Shown piece by piece: positions 8,730-18,518 of a stretch of 64,000 nt of DNA (its first letter is position 1; every line of letters begins with the position of its first letter). The stretch covers positions 1,527,001 through 1,591,000 of the forward strand of contig NZ_CP041745.1 of assembly GCF_007556815.1 (NCBI RefSeq), in the 5' to 3' direction. The stretch is from Paraburkholderia megapolitana (GTDB taxonomy: Bacteria > Pseudomonadota > Gammaproteobacteria > Burkholderiales > Burkholderiaceae). The translations under genes and the position numbers were made by a program. Below the pieces are notes generated by a model that had not been told where the DNA came from, searched no databases, and saw only the letters and a program-made list of their open reading frames with translations.

Positions 8730-10124
8730 ATGATGGAACCCCACGCACACCCGCTCGCCGATGTCGAAACCCGGACGTTCGATCCGGCGTTCGGCAAACA
8801 AGGTCTGCTCGACCGCTACTTCGAAATCAGCGCACGCGGTAGCACGCAACGCCAGGAATTCATCGCCGGAGTGACGACGTTTCTCGCGATGGTGTATTCG
8901 GTGTTCGTCGTCCCCGGTATGTTCGGCAAGGCGGGCTTCGATACGAGTGCGGTGTTCGTCGCCGTGTGTCTGACCACCGCGTTCGGCTCGTTGCTGATGG
9001 GCATCTGGGCGCGTCTGCCGATCGCGATCGGTTGCGCGATCTCGCTTACGGCGTTCACCGCATTCGGTCTCGTACTCGGCAAGGGGTTGCATCCGACGGT
9101 CGCGCTTGGCGCTGTGTTTCTGATGGGCGTGGTGTTCACGACGATCTCGGTGACCGGCGTGCGCGCGTGGATTCTGCGCAATCTGCCGACAGGTATCGCG
9201 CACGGCACCGGTATCGGCATCGGCCTCTTTCTGCTGCTGATCGCCGCCAACGACGTCGGTCTCGTGATGAAAAACCCGGGGCCGGGGCTGCCCGTTTCGC
9301 TTGGCCATATCACGTCGTTGCCGGTGCTGATGTCGGTAGCTGGGCTGGCGGCGATTGTCGGTCTGGTGCGTCGCCGTGTGCCGGGCTCGATCCTGATCGT
9401 GATCGTTGCGATCTCCGCGCTGGGGTTGCTGCTCGACCCTGCGGTGACGTACCACGGTGTTTTCGCGTTGCCGTCGCTGAGTGCGCCGGGCCATGCGTCG
9501 CTGATCGGTGCGATGGATATCAAGGGCGCGCTGTCGCTCGCCGTGCTGCCAAGCGTGCTCGCCCTCGTGATGACCGCCGTGTTCGATGCGACGGGCACGA
9601 TCCGCGCGGTCGCGGGCCAGGCCGGCCAGCTCGATGCGAATGGACGCATCATCAACGGCGGCCGCGCGCTGACCGCCGATTCGCTCAGCTCGATCTTCTC
9701 CGGTTTTCTCGGCGGCGCACCGGCTGCTGCGTATATCGAATCGACAGTCGGTGTCGCGGCGGGTGCTAAAACGGGAATGGCGGCAGCGGTTGTCGGGTTG
9801 CTGTTCCTCGTCGTAATGTTCTTCTCGCCACTCGCCGGATTGGTGCCGTCTTATGCGACCGCGCCCGCGTTGATGTACGTCGGGCTGCTGATGCTGTCGA
9901 GCGTCAGCAAGCTCGACATGGACGATATGGTCGACGCGATGTCGGGGCTCGTGTGCGCGGTGTTTATCGTGCTGACCGCGAATATCGTGACCGGCATCAT
10001 GCTCGGTTTCTGCACGCTGGTGATCGGGCGTATTGTCAGCGGCGAGTATCGCAAGCTCAACGTCGGTACGGTGGTGATTGCGGTGGTGCTGGCGGCGTTT
10101 TATCTTGGCGGCTGGGCGATCTGA
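8730..10124 (+). CDS. NCS2/AzgA-type purine (guanine/hypoxanthine) permease
   Basis: 464 residues from ATG 8730, which has AAAGGAGG eight bases upstream; an in-frame ATG at 8706 lacks one. About 12-14 membrane segments. Family signatures: [22 protein letters not shown] at the N-terminus, [19 protein letters not shown], and [13 protein letters not shown] followed by [19 protein letters not shown] in the conserved substrate region. This is the COG2252 branch (AzgA, GhxP, PurP), proton-coupled import of guanine, hypoxanthine or adenine. The N-terminus before the first helix is unusually long (about 35 residues). Exact base specificity cannot be told. Transcription is probably closed by the hairpin at 10158. 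Confidence 0.88.
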   Translation: MMEPHAHPLADVETRTFDPAFGKQGLLDRYFEISARGSTQRQEFIAGVTTFLAMVYSVFVVPGMFGKAGFDTSAVFVAVCLTTAFGSLLMGIWARLPIAIGCAISLTAFTAFGLVLGKGLHPTVALGAVFLMGVVFTTISVTGVRAWILRNLPTGIAHGTGIGIGLFLLLIAANDVGLVMKNPGPGLPVSLGHITSLPVLMSVAGLAAIVGLVRRRVPGSILIVIVAISALGLLLDPAVTYHGVFALPSLSAPGHASLIGAMDIKGALSLAVLPSVLALVMTAVFDATGTIRAVAGQAGQLDANGRIINGGRALTADSLSSIFSGFLGGAPAAAYIESTVGVAAGAKTGMAAAVVGLLFLVVMFFSPLAGLVPSYATAPALMYVGLLMLSSVSKLDMDDMVDAMSGLVCAVFIVLTANIVTGIMLGFCTLVIGRIVSGEYRKLNVGTVVIAVVLAAFYLGGWAI

Positions 10125-10157
10125 GCGTTGCAGCCGTAACGTCTTTGTTCGGTGCAT

Positions 10158-10184
10158 GCGGCCCGCAATCGGCGGGCCGCGTTT
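10158..10184 (+). terminator. Intrinsic-type terminator after the purine permease
   Basis: Perfect 9-bp stem GCGGCCCGC (10158-10166), loop AATCG, GCGGGCCGC (10172-10180), then GTTT. The T run is short, but the stem is strong and lies 33 bases after the stop codon. Confidence 0.6.
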
Positions 10185-10375
10185 GATCGCACTGTCTGCT
10201 TACACCCGGTCGACCCATTTTCGCGCGTGTCTTTTTCACGCGGAGGCAGCGCCCGAAGCCGACTCGCACTACACTGGCACGCATCGTCCGCGAACGGGAT
10301 GCGTGTGCTAGTGCCTTTTGATGGCTCCGACGGTCCGCGGCTCAAGACAACACTCGTTGATCAGGAGACGCCCGC

Positions 10376-12856
10376 ATGACCCGAACACCATTCGCCCTGC
10401 GGTATGCCGCAACGTCCGTCGTGCTGGCCGCGATAAGTGCATTGAGCGCCGGCCTGCCGACCCTTGCGGCCGCGCGCGAGATCCAGCAACAGGTGTTGCA
10501 CGTACCGGGCCTCGCGCAACCGGCCGACATCCTGATCGATCACTGGGGCGTTCCGCACATCTACGCAAAGACGGAAAGCGACGCGTTCTTCGTGCAGGGT
10601 TTCAACGCTGCGCGCGATCGCCTGTTCCAGATCGACCTGTGGCGGCGGCGCGGGCTCGGCACGCTGTCCGAAGTGTTCGGCCCGAGCTACGTCGAGCAGG
10701 ATCGCGCCTCGCGGCTCTTCCTGTATCGCGGCGACATGCAGACCGAGTGGCAGCGCTATAGTCCCGACGCGCAGCAGATCGCGACGCGTTTCGTCGCCGG
10801 TATCAATGCGTATATCGACTGGTTGAAACTGCACCCGGAGCAGATGCCGTACGAGTTTCGCAAGCTCGATTACCAGCCTGCGAAGTGGGCGCCCGAGGAC
10901 GTCGTGCGGATTCGCAGCCACGGCTTGACGCGCAATCTGACTAGCGAGGTGGCGCGCGCAAATGTGGCGTGCAAGGCCGGCCTCGCGGCCGACGAACTGC
11001 GCGTCGGCTTGCAGCCGCCGTGGCAGACCCAGGTGCCCGATGGCCTCGATCCGTGCCTGCCGAAAGACGTGCTGAAGGTCTTCGATCTCGCGACGCGCAA
11101 TGCGGTGCTTACGCCAGCCGCGCTCTCGCATGCGAGCGACGGCGCGGCAGCGCACGCGAACACGAACACGCTCGCCCTGGCCAGCAACGATGCCGCTGAC
11201 GACCGCATTGAAGACCCCGATGAAACCAGCGAAGGCAGCAACAACTGGGTCGTCGCACCGGGCAAATCGGCAACCGGTCGCGCGATCATGGCCAACGATC
11301 CACACCGTGCATATTCGGCGCCGAGCCTGCGTTATATCGCGCAGATCAGCACACCGACGCTCAATATCATCGGTGCGGGCGAGCCGTCGCTGCCGGCGGT
11401 GTCGATCGGCCACAACGGCACGATCGCCTTCGGCCTGACGATCTTCAACATCGATCAGGAAGACCTGTATGTGTACCAGCTCAATCCGGACAACCCCGGC
11501 GAGTATCGCTATCGCGACGGCTGGGAACCGTTCCGCGTGATCCACGAAACGATCGACGTGCGCGGCGGTGCGCCGGTACCGGTCGATCTCACGTTCACGC
11601 GTCATGGTCCGGTGATCGATGTCGACGGCGAGCATCATCGTGCGTTCGCCGTGCGCTCCGCGTGGCTCGAACCCGGGATGTCGCCGTACTTCGGCTCGGT
11701 GGGCTACATGCGGGCTCGCACGTTCGCGCAGTTCCAGCACTCGATGCTGAACTGGGGCGCGCCGACCGAAAACCAGGTCTATGCGGACGTGCACGGCAAT
11801 ATCGGCTGGGTGCCGGGCGGTCTCGCGCCGAAGCGGCCCAACTGGGACGGGCTGATGCCAGTACCCGGCGACGGCCGCTACGAATGGGCGGGCTTCTGGC
11901 GCGGCGATCAGTTGCCGTCGATCTATAACCCGAAGCAGGGCTACTTCACGTCGTCGAACCAGATGAACCTGCCCGACGACTATCCGTATCGCGAGCGCAA
12001 GCTCGGCTTCGAATGGACCAACGGCTCGCGGCACGAACGCATCGACGAAGTGCTAAAAGGATTGCCGAAAGTCTCACTGGAAGATTCTGAGCGGTTGCAG
12101 AACGATCTCGTGTCGATCCCGGCGCAGCGCCTCGTTGCGTTGCTCGCACCGCTGTCGAGCGACGACCCGGACACGCATGCGGCGCTCGCGTTGCTCAAAG
12201 GCTGGAATGGCGAGGTACGCGCCGATTCGGCGCAGGCCGCGCTCGAAGAGGTGTGGTTTAGCCGGCATCTCGGCAAGACGTTCAAGGCAGCACTGCTGTC
12301 GCAAACGGCCGCGGCCACGTTCGGTGCGCCCGATCCAGCGGTGATGCTCGACACGCTCGAGCATCCGGAGCAGCGCTTCGGTACCGATGCCGCAGCGAAA
12401 CGCGACGCGGTGCTGCTGAAGAGTCTCGGAGAAGCGTGGGCCGAGGTGCGTTCGCTGGAAGGCGCCGACGCGACGCAATGGCAATGGGGCAAGCTGCAGA
12501 CCAATCTGAACGCGCACCCGTTCGCGGCGATCGTCGACGACGCGATGCGCGCGAAACTGAATGTCGGTCCGCTCGCGAAGGGCGGCGATCCGTTTACGCC
12601 GAATCAGTCGACGTATCGCGTCAACGATTTCGTCCAGACCAATGGCCCGTCGTTTCGCGTGGTTGTCGATGTGGGTAACTGGGACAATTCGCGCGCGGTG
12701 AATCTGCCGGGGCAGTCGGGCGACCCCGACAGTCCGCACTATCGCGATCTCGCACCGCTGTGGTTGAAGGGGGCGTATTTCCCGCTGCTGTATTCGCGTA
12801 AGGCCGTTGAGGCCGCGACCGAAACGAAACTGCATCTGGTGCCGGCGTCGCAATGA
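10376..12856 (+). CDS. Penicillin acylase-family Ntn hydrolase (AHL-acylase type)
   Basis: 826 residues. A signal peptide (cleavage near AAA-RE, residue 33) sends it to the periplasm. The family matures by autocleavage: a spacer is lost and a new N-terminal Ser becomes the nucleophile. Seen: EGSNNWVVAPGKSATGR with the predicted nucleophile Ser288, followed by ANDPH and later EGSNNW-dependent pocket motifs such as FTRHGPVI; the alpha chain has QGFNAARDRLFQIDLWRRRG. Substrates in the family are penicillins, cephalosporins and N-acyl-homoserine lactones (PvdQ, QuiP); quorum-signal degradation is plausible for this group of organisms but is inference. Length agrees with the family (about 750-850). 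It stands alone. Confidence 0.88.
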   Translation: MTRTPFALRYAATSVVLAAISALSAGLPTLAAAREIQQQVLHVPGLAQPADILIDHWGVPHIYAKTESDAFFVQGFNAARDRLFQIDLWRRRGLGTLSEVFGPSYVEQDRASRLFLYRGDMQTEWQRYSPDAQQIATRFVAGINAYIDWLKLHPEQMPYEFRKLDYQPAKWAPEDVVRIRSHGLTRNLTSEVARANVACKAGLAADELRVGLQPPWQTQVPDGLDPCLPKDVLKVFDLATRNAVLTPAALSHASDGAAAHANTNTLALASNDAADDRIEDPDETSEGSNNWVVAPGKSATGRAIMANDPHRAYSAPSLRYIAQISTPTLNIIGAGEPSLPAVSIGHNGTIAFGLTIFNIDQEDLYVYQLNPDNPGEYRYRDGWEPFRVIHETIDVRGGAPVPVDLTFTRHGPVIDVDGEHHRAFAVRSAWLEPGMSPYFGSVGYMRARTFAQFQHSMLNWGAPTENQVYADVHGNIGWVPGGLAPKRPNWDGLMPVPGDGRYEWAGFWRGDQLPSIYNPKQGYFTSSNQMNLPDDYPYRERKLGFEWTNGSRHERIDEVLKGLPKVSLEDSERLQNDLVSIPAQRLVALLAPLSSDDPDTHAALALLKGWNGEVRADSAQAALEEVWFSRHLGKTFKAALLSQTAAATFGAPDPAVMLDTLEHPEQRFGTDAAAKRDAVLLKSLGEAWAEVRSLEGADATQWQWGKLQTNLNAHPFAAIVDDAMRAKLNVGPLAKGGDPFTPNQSTYRVNDFVQTNGPSFRVVVDVGNWDNSRAVNLPGQSGDPDSPHYRDLAPLWLKGAYFPLLYSRKAVEAATETKLHLVPASQ

Positions 12857-12870
12857 AGTCCGCTAGCGCA

Positions 12871-13053
12871 TCACAACGACATGTCGAACGCGGGCCGCAG
12901 AAACAGCTCGATGCCCATCACGATCAACCCAAGCGCCGCTGCGGATAACGTCAGCGTGCCGTACTCATCGTGACGCAGGTCGTGCAGACACGCCACGACG
13001 AAAAGGATCGCGAGCAGATTGGTGAGCCAGTCGAAATTCAGCGCAAGCGTCAT
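12871..13053 (-). CDS. Small membrane protein, function unknown
   Basis: 60 residues from ATG 13053; a GTG at 13086 in the same frame would add 11 residues and start inside the inverted repeat at 13071-13112. Two hydrophobic helices (WLTNLLAILFVVACL and LTLSAAALGLIVMGIELFL) are joined by a short charged loop (HDLRHDEYG). No clear ribosome site for either start. It converges with the acylase gene with only 14 bases between the stops. The protein-like composition supports it, but homology is unverified. Confidence 0.55.
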   Translation of the reverse strand: MTLALNFDWLTNLLAILFVVACLHDLRHDEYGTLTLSAAALGLIVMGIELFLRPAFDMSL

Positions 13054-13070
13054 GAGGGAAATCGCAGCTC

Positions 13071-13112
13071 GTCGATAGAATCGCACCCAGAATTGCGGGC
13101 GATTCTATCGAC
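13071..13112. repeat. Perfect 14-bp inverted repeat upstream of the small membrane gene
   Basis: GTCGATAGAATCGC (13071-13084) and its exact reverse complement GCGATTCTATCGAC (13099-13112) are separated by 14 bases. It lies between the stop of the epimerase-like gene and the start of the small membrane gene, both leftward. There is no T run on either side, so an operator or a structured mRNA element is as likely as a terminator. Confidence 0.65.
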
Positions 13113-13150
13113 ATGAGCTTACGGATTCGCAACACCTACGCTTACATCGC

Positions 13151-14065
13151 TTACGCTTTGCGCACCATGTCGTGACGGATCCAGTCGAGCACCGACGTAT
13201 GCTTCGGCTGCCAGCCGAGCAACGTGCGGGCGCGCTCGCCGCGCACCCGGCTGTTCGAGCCGAGTCCATACGACGCCATCTCGTAGCCCCATTCTTTTTG
13301 CGCTTCTTCGAGCGGCCAGTCTTGCGGCTTGCCGAGACCGAGCACGTCGGCGATCGCAGTCGTCATGTCGCGGAACGACGCTTCGCTGCTTTCGATGAAA
13401 TAGAACGTACCGGCCGGGGTTTTTTCGAGCGCGAGGCGATACACGTCCACGACATCGTCGATATGCACGTTCGACCAGACGTTGCCGCCACTGCCCACAT
13501 GCCGTACCACGCCGCTCTTCTGCGCCTGGCTGATCAGGCGCGGCAACTGCACGCTCGCGCTGCCGGGTACCGCACCGTGACCGTAGATCAGCGTATTGCA
13601 CAGCACCGCCGAGCGCACACCGCGCTTCGCGGCATCGAGCACGAGCCGGTCGATCGCGACGCGGGCAGCTTTGTCCGCGGTCGGTTCGGGCAACGCGTCT
13701 TCGCGGTACACCGGCGCCGCCCCGTTGGCGCCTGCTTCGCCACCCGATGCATCGCCGACGATGCTCGAGCCGCTCGTGTGCAGGAACGGTTTGCCGGAAC
13801 CGGCAACGCCTTCTATCAGCGCCTCGACCGCGCCGCGGTGGTCGCTGCTTGCCGCGTTGATGACAGCGTCGGCGGCTTGCGCCTGTTCGATCAGCAGGGC
13901 GCGGTCGTCGAGCGTGCCGACCACAGTCGCGATGCCGAGGCGTTGCAGTTCGGCCGCCTGTTCGGGCTTGCGCACGAGACCGGTGACACGATGACCCGCG
14001 CGGACCAGCCCGACCGCAATCGAGCCGCCGATAAAGCCGTTGGCGCCAGTAATGAAAATGTTCAA
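13151..14065 (-). CDS. NAD-dependent epimerase/dehydratase-family protein (extended SDR)
   Basis: 304 residues from a TTG at 14065, chosen because GGAG lies six bases upstream and the protein then begins directly with the Rossmann motif (NIFITGANGFIGG). An ATG at 14149 would add 28 residues with no known role. Seen: the NAD(P)-binding GxxGxxG, a conserved Ser/Thr region (HTSGSSIVG), and NTLIYGHG with a Tyr, although the classic YxxxK is not clear (DKAARVAIDRLV lies nearby). A SNVHIDDVVDVY segment is typical of extended SDRs. Substrate unknown. It is a single gene divergent from hutH. Confidence 0.8.
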   Translation of the reverse strand: MNIFITGANGFIGGSIAVGLVRAGHRVTGLVRKPEQAAELQRLGIATVVGTLDDRALLIEQAQAADAVINAASSDHRGAVEALIEGVAGSGKPFLHTSGSSIVGDASGGEAGANGAAPVYREDALPEPTADKAARVAIDRLVLDAAKRGVRSAVLCNTLIYGHGAVPGSASVQLPRLISQAQKSGVVRHVGSGGNVWSNVHIDDVVDVYRLALEKTPAGTFYFIESSEASFRDMTTAIADVLGLGKPQDWPLEEAQKEWGYEMASYGLGSNSRVRGERARTLLGWQPKHTSVLDWIRHDMVRKA

Positions 14066-14254
14066 GACGTTCTCCAGTGGGTTCGCTTCGTGAAGCAGTG
14101 AGGCGAGTATGCGGCGCGGTCCCGCATACAAAAAGGGCACCCGCCTCAAATCACTTTTGATCTGAACGCATGAATCGGCCGCCTATTCAAGCAGGCGGCG
14201 CGGCGCCATCGCGTGGACGGTTTTTTGTCCGCTTGCGCGGTTAAATTTTGAACG

Positions 14255-14264
14255 TGTATATACA
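14255..14264. promoter_or_regulatory. HutC operator, distal copy
   Basis: TGTATATACA, a perfect palindrome identical in core to the operator at 14406-14419 and 153 bases upstream of it. HutC repressors of proteobacteria recognise this type of TGTATATACA dyad. The distance would allow looping, or control of the leftward epimerase-like gene. Confidence 0.6.
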
Positions 14265-14405
14265 AGCTGTGGCGCGACGCACGGTAGCCGGCTGAGGCGG
14301 CACACCGCCGGCCTGGCCCCGGAGTGCTGTGGCACAGCACAAAAATAACGCGGTCAGCCATGACTGGCCTAGTGGAAACCCCTGATGCGCGGTGCGTCGA
14401 AAGGA

Positions 14406-14419
14406 CTTGTATATACAAG
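14406..14419. promoter_or_regulatory. HutC operator overlapping the hut promoter
   Basis: CTTGTATATACAAG is a perfect 14-bp palindrome. It overlaps the proposed -35 box (14407-14412), so a bound HutC would block RNA polymerase. Urocanate releases HutC in known systems. Confidence 0.75.
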
Positions 14420-14435
14420 CTGGCGACGCTAGACT
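14407..14435 (+). promoter_or_regulatory. Putative hut operon promoter
   Basis: TTGTAT (14407-14412), a 17-base spacer and TAGACT (14430-14435). Both boxes are imperfect sigma70 matches, but the spacing is ideal. The transcription start would fall near 14442, between two HutC operator copies. No convincing sigma54 site was found. Confidence 0.45.
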
Positions 14436-14444
14436 TTCGGAAAT

Positions 14445-14454
14445 TGTATAGACA
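14445..14454. promoter_or_regulatory. HutC operator, proximal copy
   Basis: TGTATAGACA differs at one position from the perfect core and sits at the predicted transcription start, just before the AGGA ribosome site of hutH. Confidence 0.55.
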
Positions 14455-14466
14455 GGATCGACTCCC

Positions 14467-15993
14467 ATGATGAAGCTCACACCCGGTCAACTGACACTGC
14501 CCCAACTGCGCAAGATCGCCCGCGAGTCCGTCTCGCTCCAGCTCGATCCGGCAAGCTTTGCCGCGATCGACGCGTGCGCGCAGGCCGTCGCGGACATCGC
14601 CGCGAAAGGCGAACCCGCCTACGGCATCAATACGGGCTTCGGACGTCTTGCCAGCACGCATATTCCACGCGACCAGCTCGAGCTGTTGCAGCGCAATCTG
14701 GTGTTGTCGCATGCGGTTGGCGTCGGCGAGCCGATGTCGCGGCCGGTCGTGCGTCTGCTGATCGCACTGAAGCTGTCGAGCCTCGGCCGCGGTCACTCCG
14801 GCATCCGCCGCGAAGTGATGGACGCGCTGATCACGCTGTTCAATGCGGACGTGCTGCCGGTCATCCCTGTGAAGGGCTCGGTCGGCGCATCGGGCGATCT
14901 CGCACCGCTCGCGCATATGTCGGCGGCGCTGCTTGGCGTCGGCGAAGTGATCGTCAAGGGCGAGCGCACGCCTGCTATCGAAGGGCTGCGGCTCGCCGGT
15001 CTGAAGCCGCTGACGCTGCAAGCGAAGGAAGGGCTCGCGTTGCTGAACGGCACGCAGGCTTCCACCGCGCTCGCGCTGTACAACATGTTCGCGATCGAAG
15101 ACCTGTTTCGCACCGGTCTCGTCGCGGGGGCACTGTCGGTCGATGCGGCGGCCGGTTCGGTCAAGCCGTTCGACGCACGCATTCAGGCGCTGCGCGGCCA
15201 CTCCGGACAGATCGACGCGGCGGCCGCGTACCGCGAACTGCTCGACGGCTCCGGGATCAATCTGTCGCACGCCGATTGCGACAAGGTGCAGGACCCGTAC
15301 TCGCTGCGCTGCCAGCCGCAGGTGATGGGCGCCTGCCTCGACCAGATGCGCCACTCGGCCGACGTGCTGCTGATCGAAGCGAACGCAGTCTCGGACAACC
15401 CGCTGATCTTCCCGGACACCGGCGAAGTGCTGTCGGGCGGTAACTTCCACGCGGAACCGGTCGCTTTCGCCGCCGACAATCTCGCGCTCGCCGCCGCCGA
15501 AATCGGCGCGCTGGCCGAACGCCGCATCGCACTGCTGATCGACACGACGCTATCGGGCCTGCCGCCGTTTCTCGTCAGGGATGGCGGCGTGAACTCCGGC
15601 TTCATGATCGCGCACGTCACGGCCGCCGCGCTCGCGTCCGAGAACAAGACGCTCGCGCACCCGGCTTCGGTCGACTCGCTGCCTACCTCCGCGAACCAGG
15701 AAGATCATGTGTCGATGGCGACGTTCGCTGCGCGCAAGCTCGGCGATATCGCCGAGAACACCGCGAACATCCTGTCGATCGAACTGCTCGCTGCCGCTCA
15801 AGGCGTCGATCTGCGCGCGCCGCATCAGACGAGCCCGAACCTGCAGCGCGTGATGCAGACCGTGCGTAAAGAAGTCGCGCACTACGAAATCGATCATTAC
15901 TTCGCGCCGGACATTGCGGCCGTGACGAAGCTCGTGCAAACCGGCACGATCGCCGCGCACAGCCCGTTCGCGTTCGCCTCCGAAGCGAAGTGA
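14467..15993 (+). CDS. hutH: Histidine ammonia-lyase
   Basis: 508 residues, the usual length. Deaminates L-histidine to trans-urocanate and ammonia, the first step of histidine catabolism in the cytoplasm. The MIO prosthetic group forms from Ala141-Ser142-Gly143 in [14 protein letters not shown], clearly present; YGINTGFG (near residue 52) carries the catalytic Tyr. Start ATG 14467 (a second ATG follows at once) lies behind AGGA and three HutC operator copies. First gene of the operon; hutC follows 50 bases downstream. Confidence 0.98.
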   Translation: MMKLTPGQLTLPQLRKIARESVSLQLDPASFAAIDACAQAVADIAAKGEPAYGINTGFGRLASTHIPRDQLELLQRNLVLSHAVGVGEPMSRPVVRLLIALKLSSLGRGHSGIRREVMDALITLFNADVLPVIPVKGSVGASGDLAPLAHMSAALLGVGEVIVKGERTPAIEGLRLAGLKPLTLQAKEGLALLNGTQASTALALYNMFAIEDLFRTGLVAGALSVDAAAGSVKPFDARIQALRGHSGQIDAAAAYRELLDGSGINLSHADCDKVQDPYSLRCQPQVMGACLDQMRHSADVLLIEANAVSDNPLIFPDTGEVLSGGNFHAEPVAFAADNLALAAAEIGALAERRIALLIDTTLSGLPPFLVRDGGVNSGFMIAHVTAAALASENKTLAHPASVDSLPTSANQEDHVSMATFAARKLGDIAENTANILSIELLAAAQGVDLRAPHQTSPNLQRVMQTVRKEVAHYEIDHYFAPDIAAVTKLVQTGTIAAHSPFAFASEAK

Positions 15994-16043
15994 TCGCACA
16001 TTGAACGTATCGAACGACTGACGCTGCTCACCTGGCAATCCGC

Positions 16044-16739
16044 ATGAACGCACCGGCTTATCAAGGCATCAAGGACTTCATCCTCTCCCGCATTCATGCG
16101 GGCGAATGGGGTGAGGGCGACCAGGTGCCGTCGGAAAACGAACTGGCACGCGAGTTCAAGGTTGCGCGGATGACGGTGAACCGTGCGCTGCGCGAGCTGA
16201 CTTCGGAGCAGGTGCTCACGCGTGTGCAGGGTGCGGGCACGTTCGTCGCGCGGCCGAAGTACGAGTCGACGCTGGTGGCGATTCGCAGCATTTCCGACGA
16301 GATCGTGGCGCGCGGTCATCGCTATCGCGCAGACGTGCTGGAACTCGGTGCCGCGATTGCCGACGAGGCGCTTGCCGAAGAAATGCAGGTCGCCGCGGGC
16401 AGTCCGATTTTCTTTTCACGCGTACTGCATTGCGAAAACGACGAACCGGTCCAGCTCGAAGAGCGCTGGGTGAACCCCGCAGTCGCACCTGAATACGCGC
16501 TGCAGGATTTCACCAATACGACGCCGAACCAGTACCTCGTGCGCGTCGCGCCGCTGCAGCGTGTCGAGTACCGCATCGAGGCAGCCGCACCGGACGACAG
16601 CACGCGTGAGCAACTGACGATGGACCCGCTCGAACCATGCCTCGTGCTGCATCGGCGCACGTGGTCGCAGAGCGTGGTCGCATCGATTGCGAACCTGTGG
16701 CACCCAGGCAGCCGCTATCGCTTCACCGGACATTTCTGA
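16044..16739 (+). CDS. hutC: Histidine utilisation repressor (GntR family)
   Basis: 231 residues: an N-terminal GntR winged helix (about residues 5-73, with SENELAREFKVARMTVNRAL as recognition region) and a C-terminal UTRA ligand-binding domain (about 95-231; RWVNPAVAPEYALQDF is characteristic). In known systems HutC represses hut genes until urocanate binds. Lying between hutH and hutU inside the operon it regulates gives autoregulation. The operators at 14255, 14406 and 14445 fit its expected site. Confidence 0.95.
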   Translation: MNAPAYQGIKDFILSRIHAGEWGEGDQVPSENELAREFKVARMTVNRALRELTSEQVLTRVQGAGTFVARPKYESTLVAIRSISDEIVARGHRYRADVLELGAAIADEALAEEMQVAAGSPIFFSRVLHCENDEPVQLEERWVNPAVAPEYALQDFTNTTPNQYLVRVAPLQRVEYRIEAAAPDDSTREQLTMDPLEPCLVLHRRTWSQSVVASIANLWHPGSRYRFTGHF

Positions 16740-16821
16740 ACGCACGCGTCACCGTTCCATTCACATAACTTACCTCTAGCTCAACCCGCGAGCCCAACCC
16801 GGAACCAGAGAGCCAGCCATC

Positions 16822-18510
16822 ATGAACAATCCGAAACACATCGACCCGCGTCTCGATCCGACCCGCACGATCCGTGCCCCGCGCGGCACTGAGAAGACCT
16901 GCAAGAGCTGGCTCACGGAAGCCGCGTACCGGATGATCCAGAACAATCTGGACCCGGAAGTCGCCGAGCATCCGCACGCACTGGTCGTGTACGGCGGCAT
17001 CGGGCGTGCGGCGCGCAACTGGGACTGCTTCGATCAGATTCTCGCGTCGCTGAAGGATCTGAACGACGATGAAACGCTGCTGATCCAGTCGGGCAAACCG
17101 GTTGGCGTATTCCGCACGCACGCCGATGCGCCGCGCGTGTTGCTCGCGAATTCGAATCTCGTGCCGCACTGGGCGACGTGGGAACACTTCCACGAACTCG
17201 ACCGCAAGGGCCTGATGATGTACGGCCAGATGACCGCGGGCAGCTGGATCTATATCGGCAGCCAGGGCATCGTGCAGGGCACGTACGAAACGTTCTTCTC
17301 GGTGGCGAACCAGCATTTCAATGGCGACCCGAAGGGCCGCTGGATTCTGACCGGTGGCCTAGGCGGCATGGGTGGCGCGCAGCCGCTCGCCGCGACGATG
17401 GCAGGCTTCTCGATGGTTGCGGTGGAATGCGACGAGACGCGTATCGATTTCCGTCTGAAGACGCGCTACGTCGACAAGAAAGCACGCACGCTCGACGAAG
17501 CGCTCGCGATGCTCGACGAAGCGAAGCGCGACGGCAAGCCGGTCTCGATCGGCCTGCTCGGCAATGCGGTCGACGTGTTTGCCGAATGCGTGACGCGCGG
17601 CATCACGCCTGATTGCGTGACCGATCAGACCAGTGCGCACGATCCGATCCACGGTTATCTGCCGCAGGGCTGGAACGTCGAAGACTGGCGCGAGCGTCAG
17701 AAGACCGCGCCGGACAGCATCGTGCAGCCGGCCAAGCAGTCGATGGCGAAGCAGGTGCAGGCCATGCTGACCTTGCAGGAACGCGGTGCGGCAACACTCG
17801 ACTACGGCAATAACATCCGTCAGATGGCGCTCGAAATGGGCGTCGAAAACGCGTTCGATTTCCCCGGTTTCGTGCCCGCGTATATTCGCCCGCTGTTCTG
17901 CGAAGGCAAGGGGCCGTTCCGCTGGGTTGCACTGTCGGGCGATCCGGAAGACATCTACAAAACCGATGCGAAGGTCAAGGAACTGATCCCCGACGATCCC
18001 CATCTGCACAACTGGCTCGACATGGCGCGCGAACGTATCGCGTTCCAGGGGCTGCCTGCGCGGATTTGCTGGGTTGGTGTGAAGGATCGTTATCGCCTGG
18101 GCCTCGCGTTCAACGAAATGGTCAAGAACGGCGAACTGAAGGCGCCGGTCGTGATCGGTCGCGATCACCTCGATACGGGGTCGGTGGCAAGCCCGAACCG
18201 CGAAACCGAATCGATGAAAGACGGCTCGGATGCGGTTAGCGACTGGCCGCTGCTGAATGCGCTGTTGAACACGGCAGGTGGCGCGACGTGGGTGTCGCTG
18301 CATCACGGCGGCGGTGTCGGCATGGGCTTCTCGCAACACTCGGGCGTTGTGATCGTGTGCGACGGTACGGATGCGGCGGCCCGCCGGGTCGAACGTGTGC
18401 TGTTCAACGATCCGGCGACGGGCGTGATGCGTCATGCGGATGCTGGCTACGAACTCGCGCAGGAAACGGCGCGTGAAGTGAACCTCAAGCTGCCGATGCT
18501 TGGTCGCTGA
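16822..18510 (+). CDS. hutU: Urocanate hydratase
   Basis: 562 residues. Converts urocanate to 4-imidazolone-5-propionate using tightly bound NAD+. Seen: the NAD-binding glycine-rich stretch [12 protein letters not shown] near residue 181, a Cys-containing segment [23 protein letters not shown], and the highly conserved C-terminal [17 protein letters not shown]. Length agrees with the family (about 555-570). hutD begins eight bases after its stop. Confidence 0.98.
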   Translation: MNNPKHIDPRLDPTRTIRAPRGTEKTCKSWLTEAAYRMIQNNLDPEVAEHPHALVVYGGIGRAARNWDCFDQILASLKDLNDDETLLIQSGKPVGVFRTHADAPRVLLANSNLVPHWATWEHFHELDRKGLMMYGQMTAGSWIYIGSQGIVQGTYETFFSVANQHFNGDPKGRWILTGGLGGMGGAQPLAATMAGFSMVAVECDETRIDFRLKTRYVDKKARTLDEALAMLDEAKRDGKPVSIGLLGNAVDVFAECVTRGITPDCVTDQTSAHDPIHGYLPQGWNVEDWRERQKTAPDSIVQPAKQSMAKQVQAMLTLQERGAATLDYGNNIRQMALEMGVENAFDFPGFVPAYIRPLFCEGKGPFRWVALSGDPEDIYKTDAKVKELIPDDPHLHNWLDMARERIAFQGLPARICWVGVKDRYRLGLAFNEMVKNGELKAPVVIGRDHLDTGSVASPNRETESMKDGSDAVSDWPLLNALLNTAGGATWVSLHHGGGVGMGFSQHSGVVIVCDGTDAAARRVERVLFNDPATGVMRHADAGYELAQETAREVNLKLPMLGR

Positions 18511-18518
18511 GCGTCGCC

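Noticed and set aside
8592..10157. 521-codon frame on the minus strand
   Set aside because: Lies opposite the purine permease, is Arg/His/Gln-rich and has no family signature; it is a mirror of high-GC codon bias.
10361..12034. 557-codon frame on the minus strand
   Set aside because: Antisense to the acylase gene, composition unlike a protein, no ribosome site.
14280..14400. Possible sigma54 promoter for hut
   Set aside because: TGG-N-TGC pairs exist but the GG to GC spacing is 11 rather than 10 and the boxes are weak.
14241..14480. 79-codon minus-strand frame across the hut promoter
   Set aside because: Covers operators and the promoter; no protein character.
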